From Prochlorococcus sp. scB241_528O2 (GTDB lineage: Bacteria > Cyanobacteriota > Cyanobacteriia > PCC-6307 > Cyanobiaceae), in NCBI GenBank assembly GCA_000634115.1, contig JFLJ01000060.1:1-64000 (forward strand): a stretch of DNA of 64,000 nucleotides. The letters are read 5' to 3'. Below are positions 21,338 through 30,961 of this stretch, piece by piece. The notes beneath the pieces were generated by a model. That model saw only the letters and a list, made by a program, of their open reading frames with translations, had not been told where the DNA came from and did no database searches. The translations under genes were made by a program, and so were the position numbers. Each line of letters starts with the position of its first letter. The first letter of the stretch is position 1.

Positions 21338-22200
21338 TGTGGGACTTCTAAAGCAATTTTGCCAAGCATTTGATTTCTATAATCTTCCAATAATTTATGA
21401 GACATTCTCCTCTTATCGCCTGATGTATGTTTTGAAGCTGCTTCATCGATCCAATCAGAAGGACTCTCAAAGCCTTTTGTAATATCAACTCCATATCTAT
21501 TAGATATTTGTTTTACTGAGATATTCGCATTCTTATCTTTATTTAGAGTGGATATAATTTCGATAAATCCAATTGCGACACTTTCTATTTCATAAGCAGC
21601 TTCTCCAATATCGTCACATAATGCAAGATTAAGTGCCGATTTTTGATCTTCCAAATTTGGAGGTATAACACCTGGAGCATCTAGTAGATCTATGCCACTT
21701 TCTAATTTTATCCATCTTAAATTACGAGTCACGCCTGCTTTCCTCGCACTATCAACAACTCTTCTTTTTGCAATTCTATTAATTAATGCTGACTTACCTA
21801 CGTTTGGAAAACCAAGTGTAAGAGCTCTAAGTGGTCTAATTCTCATTCCTCTAGAAAGTCTTCTATCGTCAATTGAAGACCTAGATTCTTTGGCGGACTT
21901 ACAAATTTCTTTAATACCTATTCCTCTTTTAGCATCACACCAATGCGGATATTGATCTTTTGCATTAAACCATTTATTCCAACTAGTAATGGTATTAGGA
22001 GAGATCATATCTGATCTGTTAATAACAAGAATATGTTTTTTATTGTTTATCCATTTGTTTAAGTGTGGATGTCCAGTTGACAAAGGAATTCGTGCATCTC
22101 TAACTTCTATAACTAAATCTACTTTATTGATAACTTCAGATAATTTTTTTTCTGCTTTTGCGATATGGCCTGGATACCATTGGATTTTGGGTATGTCCAC
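21328..22200 (-). CDS. rbgA: Ribosome-assembly GTPase RbgA/YlqF
   Basis: Circularly permuted GTPase used in late 50S assembly. Motif order is the permuted one: VIEVRDARIPLSTGHP, NRSDMI (G4), then GFPNVGKSALIN (G1) near residue 135, and LLDAPGVIPP (G3). The N-terminal IQWYPGHIAKAEKKL motif is diagnostic. Length 290 is typical. It is followed by rluD in a two-gene leftward unit. Confidence 0.95.
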   Translation of the reverse strand: MDIPKIQWYPGHIAKAEKKLSEVINKVDLVIEVRDARIPLSTGHPHLNKWINNKKHILVINRSDMISPNTITSWNKWFNAKDQYPHWCDAKRGIGIKEICKSAKESRSSIDDRRLSRGMRIRPLRALTLGFPNVGKSALINRIAKRRVVDSARKAGVTRNLRWIKLESGIDLLDAPGVIPPNLEDQKSALNLALCDDIGEAAYEIESVAIGFIEIISTLNKDKNANISVKQISNRYGVDITKGFESPSDWIDEAASKHTSGDKRRMSHKLLEDYRNQMLGKIALEVPQWN

Positions 22201-22413
22201 TTCAATAAATCAAATAAAATTTTGTATTCCTTTTAATTTTTGAGAGTTTCAAAAGTATTTACTTCTAAATTTTAGTATAAATTCAATAACTAAAAAATTT
22301 TTATAATTGTTAATTCTTAAAATTTATTAAGGCATAGGTAACAGTTACTACTTTTTAACCCAATAAGCCCAAATAAACGTTAGGGTCTTAAAATTAAAAA
22401 TTAGGCTTGTTTA
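22201..22413. promoter_or_regulatory. Divergent promoter region of rbgA and pgk
   Basis: A 213-base gap between divergent genes. It holds an AT-rich tract and, at 22338-22351, a GTA-N8-TAC element containing the palindrome GTAACAGTTAC. This matches the NtcA consensus core, but such matches occur by chance in AT-rich DNA and no well-placed -10 box follows. I see no coding potential. Confidence 0.35.
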
Positions 22414-23622
22414 ATGTCAAAATTATCTCTTTCCAGTCTTGACAAGACACATTTAGAAGGAAAAAAAGTACTTGTCAGAGTAGATTTTAATGTTCCATTA
22501 AATGATGATGGTCAAATAACTGATGATACGCGTATTAGAGCAGCGATCCCAACTATTGAATATCTTATTAATCATTCTGCAAAGGTTATCTTAGCTGCCC
22601 ATTTTGGGAGACCAAAGGGTCAGGTAAATGAAAAAATGAGATTAACTCCCGTAGCGGCAAGATTAAGTGAATTGTTGGGGAAAAATGTTGGTCTAACAAA
22701 CAGTTGTATTGGCGATGAATCTATTGCAGAATCAAATAGCTTAAATAATGGAGATGTTCTCTTACTAGAGAATGTTCGTTTTTTTGGTGAAGAGGAAAAG
22801 AATGACTTGGATTTTGCTAAAAATTTAGCATCACATGCAGATATGTATGTAAATGATGCTTTTGGTGCTGCTCATAGAGCTCATGCTTCAACTCAGGGAG
22901 TTACAAATTATTTAAATCCATCAGTAGCTGGATTCCTTTTAGAAAAAGAATTGAAATACTTACAAGGAGCAATAGATTCCCCAAAACGACCATTGGCAGC
23001 AATTGTTGGAGGATCAAAAGTTAGTAGCAAAATAGGAGTACTTGATTCTTTACTAGATAAGTGCGACAAAATTATGATTGGTGGCGGTATGATTTTTACT
23101 TTTTATAAAGCAAGAGGTCTAGATGTTGGGAAGAGCCTTGTAGAAGAAGATAAACTTGAGCTTGCCAAAGATTTAGAAGCAAAAGCAAAAGCAAAAGGAG
23201 TCGAATTATTATTACCAACTGATGTTGTTCTAGCTAATGAATTTTCTCCTGAAGCAGAAAGTAAAATATCTCAAATTGACTCAATTAGTGGGGATTGGAT
23301 GGGCCTCGATATTGGTCCAGATTCCATAAAAGTTTTTCAGAATGCTCTTGCAGAATGTAAGACAATAATTTGGAATGGTCCAATGGGAGTTTTCGAATTT
23401 GATAAATTTGCAGAAGGCACAAATGCAATAGCTACGACTCTTGCGGACTTAAGTGCTTTTTCTGAAGTTTGTACAATAATTGGTGGTGGAGATTCAGTTG
23501 CAGCAGTGGAGAAAGCAGGATTAGCCGAGAAAATGTCTCATATATCTACTGGAGGTGGTGCTAGTTTGGAACTTTTAGAGGGTAAAACATTACCTGGTGT
23601 AGCTGCTTTAAACGAAGCTTAG
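22414..23622 (+). CDS. pgk: Phosphoglycerate kinase
   Basis: Transfers phosphate between ATP and 3-phosphoglycerate; in a cyanobacterium it serves the Calvin cycle and glycolysis. Signature segments: [15 protein letters not shown] near residue 20, HFGRPKG, the nucleotide site [15 protein letters not shown], and the C-terminal [13 protein letters not shown] and [13 protein letters not shown]. The length of 402 residues is normal. It ends one base before the convergent secreted unknown gene. Confidence 0.97.
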   Translation: MSKLSLSSLDKTHLEGKKVLVRVDFNVPLNDDGQITDDTRIRAAIPTIEYLINHSAKVILAAHFGRPKGQVNEKMRLTPVAARLSELLGKNVGLTNSCIGDESIAESNSLNNGDVLLLENVRFFGEEEKNDLDFAKNLASHADMYVNDAFGAAHRAHASTQGVTNYLNPSVAGFLLEKELKYLQGAIDSPKRPLAAIVGGSKVSSKIGVLDSLLDKCDKIMIGGGMIFTFYKARGLDVGKSLVEEDKLELAKDLEAKAKAKGVELLLPTDVVLANEFSPEAESKISQIDSISGDWMGLDIGPDSIKVFQNALAECKTIIWNGPMGVFEFDKFAEGTNAIATTLADLSAFSEVCTIIGGGDSVAAVEKAGLAEKMSHISTGGGASLELLEGKTLPGVAALNEA

Positions 23623-23623
23623 G

Positions 23624-24358
23624 CTATATCTTATCAACAATATTAATACTCTTTGTGAAAGTAATCATTCCCTTTGGGTGCGCTATGATTCCTGTCCAAA
23701 TTTGTATTCCTGGTTTAGAAGGAGCTCTTGTCATTTTAAAAATCCCCCCAGATGCTAATGGCTCCAATAATATTTCTTGTTCAAACAATGAATTTACTTG
23801 ATGCGGTTTTATAGCTCCAGCAATAATCACTTCTTCAAGAGGCTTATTTAGAATGATATCGATATCATATTTTGAACCAGTAAGAACTTTATCAGGAATT
23901 TTAAAACTAATATCTATCTTCTTATCATCATTTCTTATAGTTGTGAATAAATTTTTGATAATTCCTGCATCTATTTTCCCATCATTGATTGAAAATAAAT
24001 AATCAAAATTGGAATCGAGCATATATATTTCTCCATTAACTATTTTTTCTCCAGAAACTTTTATTCGTAAAATATATTCATTTGGAATATTAGATTTCAA
24101 TCTTTTAATCTTCCATTTGCTTTCAGGGAAATCATTAATAATCTTTGAAAATTGTTTTGTTATATTTTGGATTTCATCATTTATAAAATTTTTTCTAATA
24201 AACTCTAAATTTCTTCCATTTAAAGAGTTTTCTAGATTTCTTACAAAATCAACTTTTAAAGTTTCCGTTATTGCTGAATAGGGAATAATGAGATAAACAA
24301 ATATGTAGAGAGGAAGACCTATATTTTTGAATAATTTTAAATTAAACATATTTTTCAT
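23624..24358 (-). CDS. Conserved secreted protein of unknown function
   Basis: I do not recognise a named domain. The 244-residue protein starts with a basic stretch and a hydrophobic segment (about 14-30) that fits a signal peptide, then a mixed alpha/beta region rich in charged residues. The C-terminal half (IPDKVLTGSKYDIDIILNKP... IQIWTGIIAHPKGMITFT) reads as beta-strands, possibly an immunoglobulin-like or lipid-binding fold. It lies divergent to murG (32 bases apart) and convergent with pgk. A periplasmic or envelope role is only inferred. Confidence 0.75.
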   Translation of the reverse strand: MKNMFNLKLFKNIGLPLYIFVYLIIPYSAITETLKVDFVRNLENSLNGRNLEFIRKNFINDEIQNITKQFSKIINDFPESKWKIKRLKSNIPNEYILRIKVSGEKIVNGEIYMLDSNFDYLFSINDGKIDAGIIKNLFTTIRNDDKKIDISFKIPDKVLTGSKYDIDIILNKPLEEVIIAGAIKPHQVNSLFEQEILLEPLASGGIFKMTRAPSKPGIQIWTGIIAHPKGMITFTKSINIVDKI

Positions 24359-24390
24359 TTGTTATTTTCATTCTACTAATTTAAGCTTTT

Positions 24391-25482
24391 ATGTCTAAAA
24401 AAAATAATTTATTAGTTGCGGCTAGTGGAACAGGAGGGCATATCTTTCCAGCTTTAGCAGTTTCTCAAGAGGTAGAGGATGCATGGAATATTCATTGGTT
24501 GGGGGTGAATCAAAGACTTGATGCTAATTTTATTCCCAAAAAATATAATTTGAGGACTTTAAATATAAAGACACCAAGAAAAAACATTTTTTTGTTCTAT
24601 CAATATTTTGAAATTTTAATGTCAACTTTCCAAATAATTAGGATCTTAAAAGAAAAAAAAATTAACTTAGTTTTTACGACTGGAGGTTATATATCAGCAC
24701 CTACTATTATCGCTTCAAAAATTCTAAAGATACCTGTCATTATTCATGAATCAAATTTAATTCCAGGAATGGTCACCAAATATTTCGGTTTTTTATGTAA
24801 CTATGTTCTTTTAGGATTTAAGAAAACAAATTCTTATTTAAAAAATTGTAAAACTATTTTCACTGGTACCCCTTTAAGAGAGCAATTCTATAAATCTAAT
24901 CTATTGCCAGAGTGGGTTCCACAAGGAAAAGGACCTCTTTTGATTGTTATGGGAGGTAGTCAAGGAGCAAAAGCTATAAATCAAATTCTTTACGAATCTC
25001 TAGAATTTTTAATGAAAAAACAGTTTCGGATAGTCCATATTATTGGCGAATGTAATAATGAATCCTTTCATTTAAAAAATTCCAAAAATTATGTTCAAAA
25101 GAAATTTACTAATGAAATCGCAGCTTTAATTCAAAACTGTGATCTTGTAATATCTAGATCTGGTGCAGGAACAATAAATGAACTAATAGAGACTGAAAAA
25201 CCTTCAATTTTAATTCCATATCCTTATTCTAAAAATAATCACCAAGAGAAAAATGCAATGATTCTTGCTGAAATTGGAGGCTCAATTTTAATAAATCAAA
25301 ATACAATTTCTAAAGTACTTTTTGAAGAAACTCTTGAAAGAATTTTTAAAATAAAATTAAAAAACGGAAAAACTTACTATGAAATATTAGATCTTATGAA
25401 TAAGAATATGCAAAAAAATAATAAAATTAAATCTAAAATTGAGATTAAAAAATTTATTAATTATTTTTTGAAGGAATTTTGA
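24391..25482 (+). CDS. murG: UDP-GlcNAc:lipid II N-acetylglucosaminyltransferase
   Basis: Membrane-associated GT28 glycosyltransferase that completes lipid II for peptidoglycan. The N-terminal donor/lipid loop ASGTGGHIFPALAVSQ is near residue 11, TTGGYISAPTIIAS near 95, and the C-terminal UDP-GlcNAc site has VMGGSQGAKAIN and SRSGAGTINELIE. Length 363 is standard. Its last 22 bases overlap the 3' end of the convergent aminotransferase gene. Confidence 0.96.
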   Translation: MSKKNNLLVAASGTGGHIFPALAVSQEVEDAWNIHWLGVNQRLDANFIPKKYNLRTLNIKTPRKNIFLFYQYFEILMSTFQIIRILKEKKINLVFTTGGYISAPTIIASKILKIPVIIHESNLIPGMVTKYFGFLCNYVLLGFKKTNSYLKNCKTIFTGTPLREQFYKSNLLPEWVPQGKGPLLIVMGGSQGAKAINQILYESLEFLMKKQFRIVHIIGECNNESFHLKNSKNYVQKKFTNEIAALIQNCDLVISRSGAGTINELIETEKPSILIPYPYSKNNHQEKNAMILAEIGGSILINQNTISKVLFEETLERIFKIKLKNGKTYYEILDLMNKNMQKNNKIKSKIEIKKFINYFLKEF

Positions 25483-26585
25483 ATTTCTTGACATAAAAGA
25501 GTGTTATTTTTCCTACTCTGCAAACTTATTCTTGCCCACTTTTCGTCAAGAAATCTAAATGAAGTACATTCTCTTAGCAATATTCCCTTATTTTCTAAGT
25601 ATTTTATATTTGGCGACAAGGATGTTTTACTTTCTATTAAAAAAAAGTTGGTTGAAGAGTTATGAACTTTAAGGGTTTCAATTTTTGATAGTTTTTCATA
25701 TACTCTTTGTCTTTCAATATTTATCCAGCTGTGAATCTGGCTTGTCCATTGTTCATACAATTCCTTATTACTTAATAGGTCAATTCCCGCTTTAATGGCA
25801 AAGGAATTTAATGGCCAAGGATCTCTCTTAATTTCCCATTGTTTAAGTTTTTTCGATGAGCCAATAACGTAACCTAATCTAAGACCAGGAATATTAAAGA
25901 TTTTGGTTAAGCTTCTCAAGACTAATAAATTATCATATTTTTTGGTTAATTGTATTAAAGATTCTTTTTCTCCATTAGGTGTTATCGATAAGAAAGCCTC
26001 ATCACAGATAACTAATTTATATTTTTTTATTATTTCCTCTAATGAATTTTTCTCCCACAATTGGCCGGTGGGGTTATGAGGATTTGTTATCCAAATAACA
26101 TCACCTTGAGAATGAAGTGGAAATGATTGAGGAAAAATATTATTCCAGTTTTTTGGTAATTCGCAATGTATAAAATTACTATTCCAACAATTTAAAGATC
26201 TTTCATAATCAATAAAGCATGGTGAAGGAATACAACTTTTTCCAAATTTGGATGCTTCATAACCTGCCCAGGTTATTAGCTCAGAAGCTCCATTTCCAGG
26301 CAATATATTGTCTGGATTTATCCCATGAAAGTTACTAATTATTTCTTTCAAATCACTTAAGTTTCTTTCAGGGTAATATCTAAATCCAAGATTCTTAATT
26401 TCCGCATTTAATGAATCTATTAGTATTTGAGGGGGATCAAAGGGTACTAATGAGGCACTTGCGTCAATGATTTCAGAGGGTAATAAATTTAATTTTTTTG
26501 CATATGCATATACATTCCCTCCATGCTTTAATTTTGATATTTGCATGGCTTCTCTTGAGCTATCATTATGTTCCGATTTATTCAT
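25461..26585 (-). CDS. cobC: PLP aminotransferase, CobC-like
   Basis: A 374-residue fold-type I PLP enzyme that resembles threonine-phosphate decarboxylase CobC of the cobalamin pathway. It has KHGGNVYAYAKKLNLLPSEI near residue 20, TNPHNPTGQLW, CDEAFLS and the PLP lysine in LRSLTKIFNIPGLRLGY. The HGGN start is typical of CobC rather than HisC. ATG at 26585 is used; an in-frame ATG 13 codons later matches the family start better. It lies 23 bases downstream of pyrD. Confidence 0.78.
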   Translation of the reverse strand: MNKSEHNDSSREAMQISKLKHGGNVYAYAKKLNLLPSEIIDASASLVPFDPPQILIDSLNAEIKNLGFRYYPERNLSDLKEIISNFHGINPDNILPGNGASELITWAGYEASKFGKSCIPSPCFIDYERSLNCWNSNFIHCELPKNWNNIFPQSFPLHSQGDVIWITNPHNPTGQLWEKNSLEEIIKKYKLVICDEAFLSITPNGEKESLIQLTKKYDNLLVLRSLTKIFNIPGLRLGYVIGSSKKLKQWEIKRDPWPLNSFAIKAGIDLLSNKELYEQWTSQIHSWINIERQRVYEKLSKIETLKVHNSSTNFFLIESKTSLSPNIKYLENKGILLRECTSFRFLDEKWARISLQSRKNNTLLCQEIQNSFKK

Positions 26586-26608
26586 TGTTACTTATTCATT
26601 TTCTAATT

Positions 26609-27778
26609 TCATTCAACCCATTTCAAATCTGATCCAATGGCCTCATTTATATTAGATAATTGATGGTTATTGAGTTGCTTTAAAATTCCTGCAAGTATAT
26701 CGGGGACTAATTGTGGACCCTTATATATCCATCCTGTATAAAGTTGAATTAATGATGCTCCAGAACAAATTCTTTCCCAAGCTGATTGAGGACTATCGAT
26801 TCCACCAACGCCAATTAAAATAATCTTTTTATCAATATTATGTATATGTTTTATTATTTGATTTGCTTTTTTTTGTAGAGGCCTCCCACTTAATCCTCCA
26901 TTCTCTTTAGAAAGTAATAGTCCGGTTTGCCTGATCTTTCTATTTTCAAGACCTAACCTATCAATGCTGGTGTTAGTAGCAATTATTCCATCGATGTTTT
27001 CCTCGATTATTAATTGACAAATATCTTCAATATCTTTAAGGCTTAAATCTGGTGCAATTTTTACAAATAATGGTGGACAGTTATTTAAGTTTTTAATGTC
27101 TTTAAGAAGTTCTTTTAAAAGAATCGGATCTTGCAACTTTCTTAATCCTTCAGTATTTGGAGAACTTACGTTTATAGCTGCATAATCACAATATGGAATT
27201 AATAATTTTAAAGAAGTTAAATAATCATCTTTTGCTTGAGATAAACCAGTAATTTTAGATTTGCCAAAATTGATGCCTAAACAAATATTCTTCCTGTTTT
27301 TTTTAAACTCAATACCTTGTTCAAGAAAGTTCTTAACTAGATTTTCAGCACCATTGTTATTGAAACCCATCCTATTTAATGCTGCCTCTTCTTCTGCTAA
27401 TCTAAATAACCTTGGTTTGGGGTTACCATTTTGAGCATATTTAGTTACTGTGCCAAGTTCAGCAAATCCAAACCCAAAATCTTTCCATATATTTGCAGCA
27501 TTTCCATTTTTGTCAAAACCCGCAGCTAAACCAATTGGATTACTAAAATTTATTCCACATATATTCTGAGTTAACCTTTTATCAACAATAGAAAATTCTT
27601 CATTTAGATTTTTTAGGATTGATGAAACTACAGGCCAATTATGATTTCTTGAACTGAATGATAGAAGGCTAAGAGATAAATTAGTTAAATATTCTGCATC
27701 TATTCCAGAGTCTTTTTTTAGTATAGGGGTTATCAAGTTTTTATAAAGATTGTTGAATACACCCTTCTGTTCATTCAT
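26609..27778 (-). CDS. pyrD: Dihydroorotate dehydrogenase (quinone), class 2
   Basis: FMN enzyme that oxidises dihydroorotate to orotate with quinone as acceptor. Class 2 features: an N-terminal membrane-associating region of about 60 residues, then NPIGLAAGFDKNG, FGFAELGTVT, INVSSPNTEGLR with the catalytic serine, and a C-terminal IQLYTGWIYKGP. Length 389 is normal. It is between rnhA (7 bases upstream) and the CobC-like gene in a leftward run. Confidence 0.95.
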   Translation of the reverse strand: MNEQKGVFNNLYKNLITPILKKDSGIDAEYLTNLSLSLLSFSSRNHNWPVVSSILKNLNEEFSIVDKRLTQNICGINFSNPIGLAAGFDKNGNAANIWKDFGFGFAELGTVTKYAQNGNPKPRLFRLAEEEAALNRMGFNNNGAENLVKNFLEQGIEFKKNRKNICLGINFGKSKITGLSQAKDDYLTSLKLLIPYCDYAAINVSSPNTEGLRKLQDPILLKELLKDIKNLNNCPPLFVKIAPDLSLKDIEDICQLIIEENIDGIIATNTSIDRLGLENRKIRQTGLLLSKENGGLSGRPLQKKANQIIKHIHNIDKKIILIGVGGIDSPQSAWERICSGASLIQLYTGWIYKGPQLVPDILAGILKQLNNHQLSNINEAIGSDLKWVE

Positions 27779-27784
27779 AAAAAA

Positions 27785-28504
27785 TTAGGATTCGTTTTTT
27801 TCTATTATCCAATATTTTTTATCTTTAGGAATCATTCTCCAATTACGCCATTCAAAAAGTAAATATTGTTTGATCTTAAAGTTGTTTTCTTCACCCAATA
27901 AGTCACTCAGTTCTAATGAACTTAATAAGTACTGTTTGTCGGCAAATTTTTGAAGTAATTCATTTCTTGAAAATAATTCCTGAATTTCTGAAGGTGCATT
28001 TTTTTCAAAAAAGTCGACTGAAGATTCGGACTCTTTTGAGTAACTTACTAAAGATATACCTTTGCTATAGTTGGTCGCTATTTTATCAACCCTATCATTT
28101 TGTTTGTCGCCGCTATGACCTTTAACATATTCCATTACAAGGCCATTAATTCTTAATTGATCAATTTTTTGCCATAAATCAAGATTTTGAACTGATTTTC
28201 CTGAGCTTGTTTTCCATCCATTTCTCTTCCAATTAATAATCCATTTTGTATACCCTTCTATGACATATTTACTATCAGTTCTTAATTTAAAGTTATCTTT
28301 TAATTTATAGTTTTTTAATTTCTCAAGAGTTTTTATAGCCGCAGTGAGTTCCATTCTATTATTAGTGGTATTTTGCTCGGAACCACCTATTTCTAATTCA
28401 CTGTTGTCTTCAAAAATTATTAGACCACCCCAACCACCTGGACCTGGATTACCACTGCAGGCTCCATCAGTTGCAGCTTCAATTGCAATAATATCACTAT
28501 TCAT
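27785..28504 (-). CDS. rnhA: Ribonuclease HI with C-terminal extension
   Basis: Degrades RNA in RNA-DNA hybrids. The D-E-D-D catalytic set is in place: [15 protein letters not shown] (Asp13), [20 protein letters not shown], and [15 protein letters not shown]. RNase HI proteins are usually about 150-160 residues; this one is 239, so about 85 residues follow the catalytic domain. That tail ([16 protein letters not shown]..., ending [12 protein letters not shown]) has no motif I recognise. It is the first gene of the leftward rnhA-pyrD-cobC run. Confidence 0.9.
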   Translation of the reverse strand: MNSDIIAIEAATDGACSGNPGPGGWGGLIIFEDNSELEIGGSEQNTTNNRMELTAAIKTLEKLKNYKLKDNFKLRTDSKYVIEGYTKWIINWKRNGWKTSSGKSVQNLDLWQKIDQLRINGLVMEYVKGHSGDKQNDRVDKIATNYSKGISLVSYSKESESSVDFFEKNAPSEIQELFSRNELLQKFADKQYLLSSLELSDLLGEENNFKIKQYLLFEWRNWRMIPKDKKYWIIEKNES

Positions 28505-28552
28505 AATTTTTGAAGCCGATATTAAGGTTATCGGCTTGAAAAAAATCTACTC

Positions 28553-28948
28553 TTACTTAAGTGTAGCTTTACCGCCAGCTTCTTCAATCTCTTTCTTTAA
28601 AGATTCAGCATCTGCTTTAGCAATTCCTTCTTTTACAGTCTTTGGTGCTGATTCAACAAGTGCTTTTGCATCGCCAAGACCAAGACCAGTTGCATTTCTT
28701 ACAACCTTAAGGACTTTGATTTTTGCAGCTGCATCAAAGCTTTCGAGAACTACATCAAATTCAGTTTTTTCTTCGGCAGCGCCACCATCTCCATCACCGC
28801 CAGCTGCTCCTGGGGCTGCCATTACTACACCTGCAGAAGCTGCAGCAGATACACCAAAAGCCTCTTCAATTTGCTTTACAAGCTCAGATGCTTCTAAAAG
28901 TGATAGAGATTTTAATGATTCAAGAATTTCTTCAGTTTTTGCGGACAT
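28553..28948 (-). CDS. rplL: 50S ribosomal protein L7/L12
   Basis: Stalk protein that recruits translation GTPases. The N-terminal dimerisation region is followed by an Ala/Gly-rich hinge (about residues 35-57), then the C-terminal domain [22 protein letters not shown] with [17 protein letters not shown]. Length is 131 residues. It lies 28 bases downstream of rplJ, as in other bacteria, and ends the leftward ribosomal run. Confidence 0.98.
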   Translation of the reverse strand: MSAKTEEILESLKSLSLLEASELVKQIEEAFGVSAAASAGVVMAAPGAAGGDGDGGAAEEKTEFDVVLESFDAAAKIKVLKVVRNATGLGLGDAKALVESAPKTVKEGIAKADAESLKKEIEEAGGKATLK

Positions 28949-28976
28949 TTTCTTAAAAGTTAATTAGGGTTTTAAT

Positions 28977-29504
28977 TTAAGATTCTGATTTTTCAGAATG
29001 TTGTTTAAGTGATCTAGCAAGTCCAGAAGGTACTTCATTGATAGAGATCGCAATTTTTGTTGCTACGCCATTTAGAGCGCCAGCAATTTTTGCCATCAAT
29101 ACTTCTTTAGATGGAAGACTTGCAATTTCTTTTATTTCAGAATTGCTAAGAAGTCTGCCTTCGAATAAAGCTCCTTTGGTTTCGGATTTCTTTGTATCTT
29201 TTTGAAAAGATTGGATCGCTTTTACAGCACCACCAACATCTTCTTTAATTAAGACAAAAGCATTTGTTCCAGTGAGTAAAGATTCAAGATCGTTCCAATT
29301 ACTATCTCCATCAATAGCTTTACGCATTAATGAATTTTTAGTAACTTTGCAAATGCCATTTGTTGTTTGCAATCTAGATCGCAAATCTGACATTTCTTTG
29401 ATAGTTAAACCTTTATAGTCAAGAACTACAGCCATTTCCGAGTCGTTTAATAGAGATTTAATCTCACTAACGATTTGTTGCTTATTCTCTAGTGTTCGGC
29501 CCAT
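28977..29504 (-). CDS. rplJ: 50S ribosomal protein L10
   Basis: Stalk base protein that binds 23S rRNA and carries the L7/L12 dimers. The N-terminus [19 protein letters not shown] and [19 protein letters not shown] are family typical, and the C-terminal helix for L12 binding ends near residue 165. Length 175. A 190-base leader upstream contains nested hairpins suited to L10-L12 autoregulation. It is followed closely by rplL. Confidence 0.97.
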   Translation of the reverse strand: MGRTLENKQQIVSEIKSLLNDSEMAVVLDYKGLTIKEMSDLRSRLQTTNGICKVTKNSLMRKAIDGDSNWNDLESLLTGTNAFVLIKEDVGGAVKAIQSFQKDTKKSETKGALFEGRLLSNSEIKEIASLPSKEVLMAKIAGALNGVATKIAISINEVPSGLARSLKQHSEKSES

Positions 29505-29694
29505 TGTTGTTTTTTGGATCGTAATTTAGGGAGAGCAGGAAATGCGGCAAAGTCCTTTTAAAAGAGGCCGCTTTTATTAGATCCAAAAAGAAATAATTAA
29601 GACGAATCCTCGGTAGGAGTTAAAAATTTAGAATAACTAAATTAACCTACTTTCTTTGGCCGTATTATTGCACTTTAAATTATACTACAAAGGG
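29505..29694 (-). ncRNA. Ribosomal L10 leader of rplJ-rplL with its own promoter
   Basis: The gap upstream of rplJ reads, on the minus strand, a TATAAT -10 box (29679-29684) then about 165 bases of leader. Long-range pairs GGATC/GATCC (29516-29520 with 29580-29584) enclose an inner stem GCGGC/GCCGC (29544-29548 with 29567-29571) with a CCTTTT/AAAAG hairpin inside. In many bacteria L10(L12)4 binds such a leader, near a kink-turn, and represses translation. The structure is visible; binding is inferred from location and family. Confidence 0.75.
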
Positions 29695-30402
29695 TTAACT
29701 TTCAGGCTGATAATCTTGTACAGCAGTTATGTCTACTTGGATTGAGGGTCCCATAGTTGAAGTTACATAAAAACTTTTCCAATACTTTCCTTTTGCTCCA
29801 CTTGGTTTGTTCTTATCAATTGATTCTTGTAAGGTTTTTAAGTTGTCAAATAATGCCTCTTTGGTAAAACTAGCCTTTCCAAAACGTACGTGAACTATAC
29901 CTGCTTTATCTGCTCTGAATTCGAGCTTTCCAGCTTTGAATTCTTTTATTGCATTCGCAATGTCATTTGTTACTGTCCCTGCTTTTGGATTAGGCATTAA
30001 ACCTCTAGGTCCTAAAACTCGTCCTAATTTTGCAACCTTTGGCATCATATCTGGAGTAGCAATAAGTAGATCAAATTCCATATTTCCCTTGTTAATGCTT
30101 TCCACAAGATCTTCTTCTCCAAATAAATCTGCACCTGCAGACTTGGCTTTAGATACATTCTCTCCGCTAGTGATTACTGCAATTTTTATGCTTTGACCGG
30201 TACCATGTGGTAACGCGACTGTGGTCCTTAATTGTTGATCAGTATATTTTGGATCAATACCTAAACGTATATGTGCTTCAATAGTTTCATCAAATTTAGC
30301 ATTTGCATTTTCCTTGATAATACTAAGAGCTTCAAGTGGGGCATAAATGCGATCTTCTATCTTTGTAGATAAAGCCGCCATTCTTTTTGATAGTTTTTTC
30401 AT
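29695..30402 (-). CDS. rplA: 50S ribosomal protein L1
   Basis: Binds 23S rRNA at the L1 stalk and the E site. Family segments include [15 protein letters not shown], the loop [18 protein letters not shown] and the C-terminal [17 protein letters not shown]. Length 235 is normal. It follows rplK by 66 bases and precedes the L10 leader. Confidence 0.98.
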   Translation of the reverse strand: MKKLSKRMAALSTKIEDRIYAPLEALSIIKENANAKFDETIEAHIRLGIDPKYTDQQLRTTVALPHGTGQSIKIAVITSGENVSKAKSAGADLFGEEDLVESINKGNMEFDLLIATPDMMPKVAKLGRVLGPRGLMPNPKAGTVTNDIANAIKEFKAGKLEFRADKAGIVHVRFGKASFTKEALFDNLKTLQESIDKNKPSGAKGKYWKSFYVTSTMGPSIQVDITAVQDYQPES

Positions 30403-30468
30403 AGTAATTTTGGGTACAAACGGTTATTAACTAACCTCCCCTAAATGGTGATTAATTTTGTTTTGAAT

Positions 30469-30894
30469 TTAATCAGTAATAGAGACGCCCATATTACGAG
30501 CAGTACCCTCAATTACTTTCATTGCAGATTCGACACTAGAACAGTTTAGATCAGGAAGCTTAGTTTTGGCTATTTCTTCTAATTGAGCTTTACTTATATT
30601 GCCAACGGAACCTTTTGCAGATTCACCGGATCCTTTCTCTATTCCAGCTGCTTTAGTTATTAGTACAGAAGCAGGTGGTGTTTTCGTAATAAAAGTAAAG
30701 CTTCTATCTTCAAAAACAGAAATTTCAACTGGAATTACAAAACCTGCTTTATCTTGTGTCTTTGCATTGTATTCTTTACAAAATGCCATGATATTGACAC
30801 CATGTTGTCCTAAAGCTGGCCCTACAGGCGGTGCAGGATTGGCTTTGCCTGCTTGTAGAGCAAGCTTAATAACTGCAACAATTTTTTTTGCCAT
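30469..30894 (-). CDS. rplK: 50S ribosomal protein L11
   Basis: Binds the GTPase-associated centre of 23S rRNA and is needed for Rel activation in stringent control. The signature [21 protein letters not shown] is near residue 11 and [14 protein letters not shown] and a C-terminal ARNMGVSI follow. Length 141 is normal. It is downstream of nusG (67 bases). Confidence 0.98.
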   Translation of the reverse strand: MAKKIVAVIKLALQAGKANPAPPVGPALGQHGVNIMAFCKEYNAKTQDKAGFVIPVEISVFEDRSFTFITKTPPASVLITKAAGIEKGSGESAKGSVGNISKAQLEEIAKTKLPDLNCSSVESAMKVIEGTARNMGVSITD

Positions 30895-30961
30895 TAGATT
30901 AGAAAATTTAAGCTGGGGTAGAAAATCATTATTTTACTCGATAAACAATAACTATTAGAAA

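Noticed and set aside
28344-28967. Long plus-strand open frame opposite rnhA and rplL
   Set aside because: It mirrors the coding sequences of two well-supported genes and its product is low-complexity (Pro, Ser and Ala repeats from the L12 hinge).
30599-30958. Plus-strand open frame of 119 codons opposite rplK
   Set aside because: Shadow of a highly conserved ribosomal gene.
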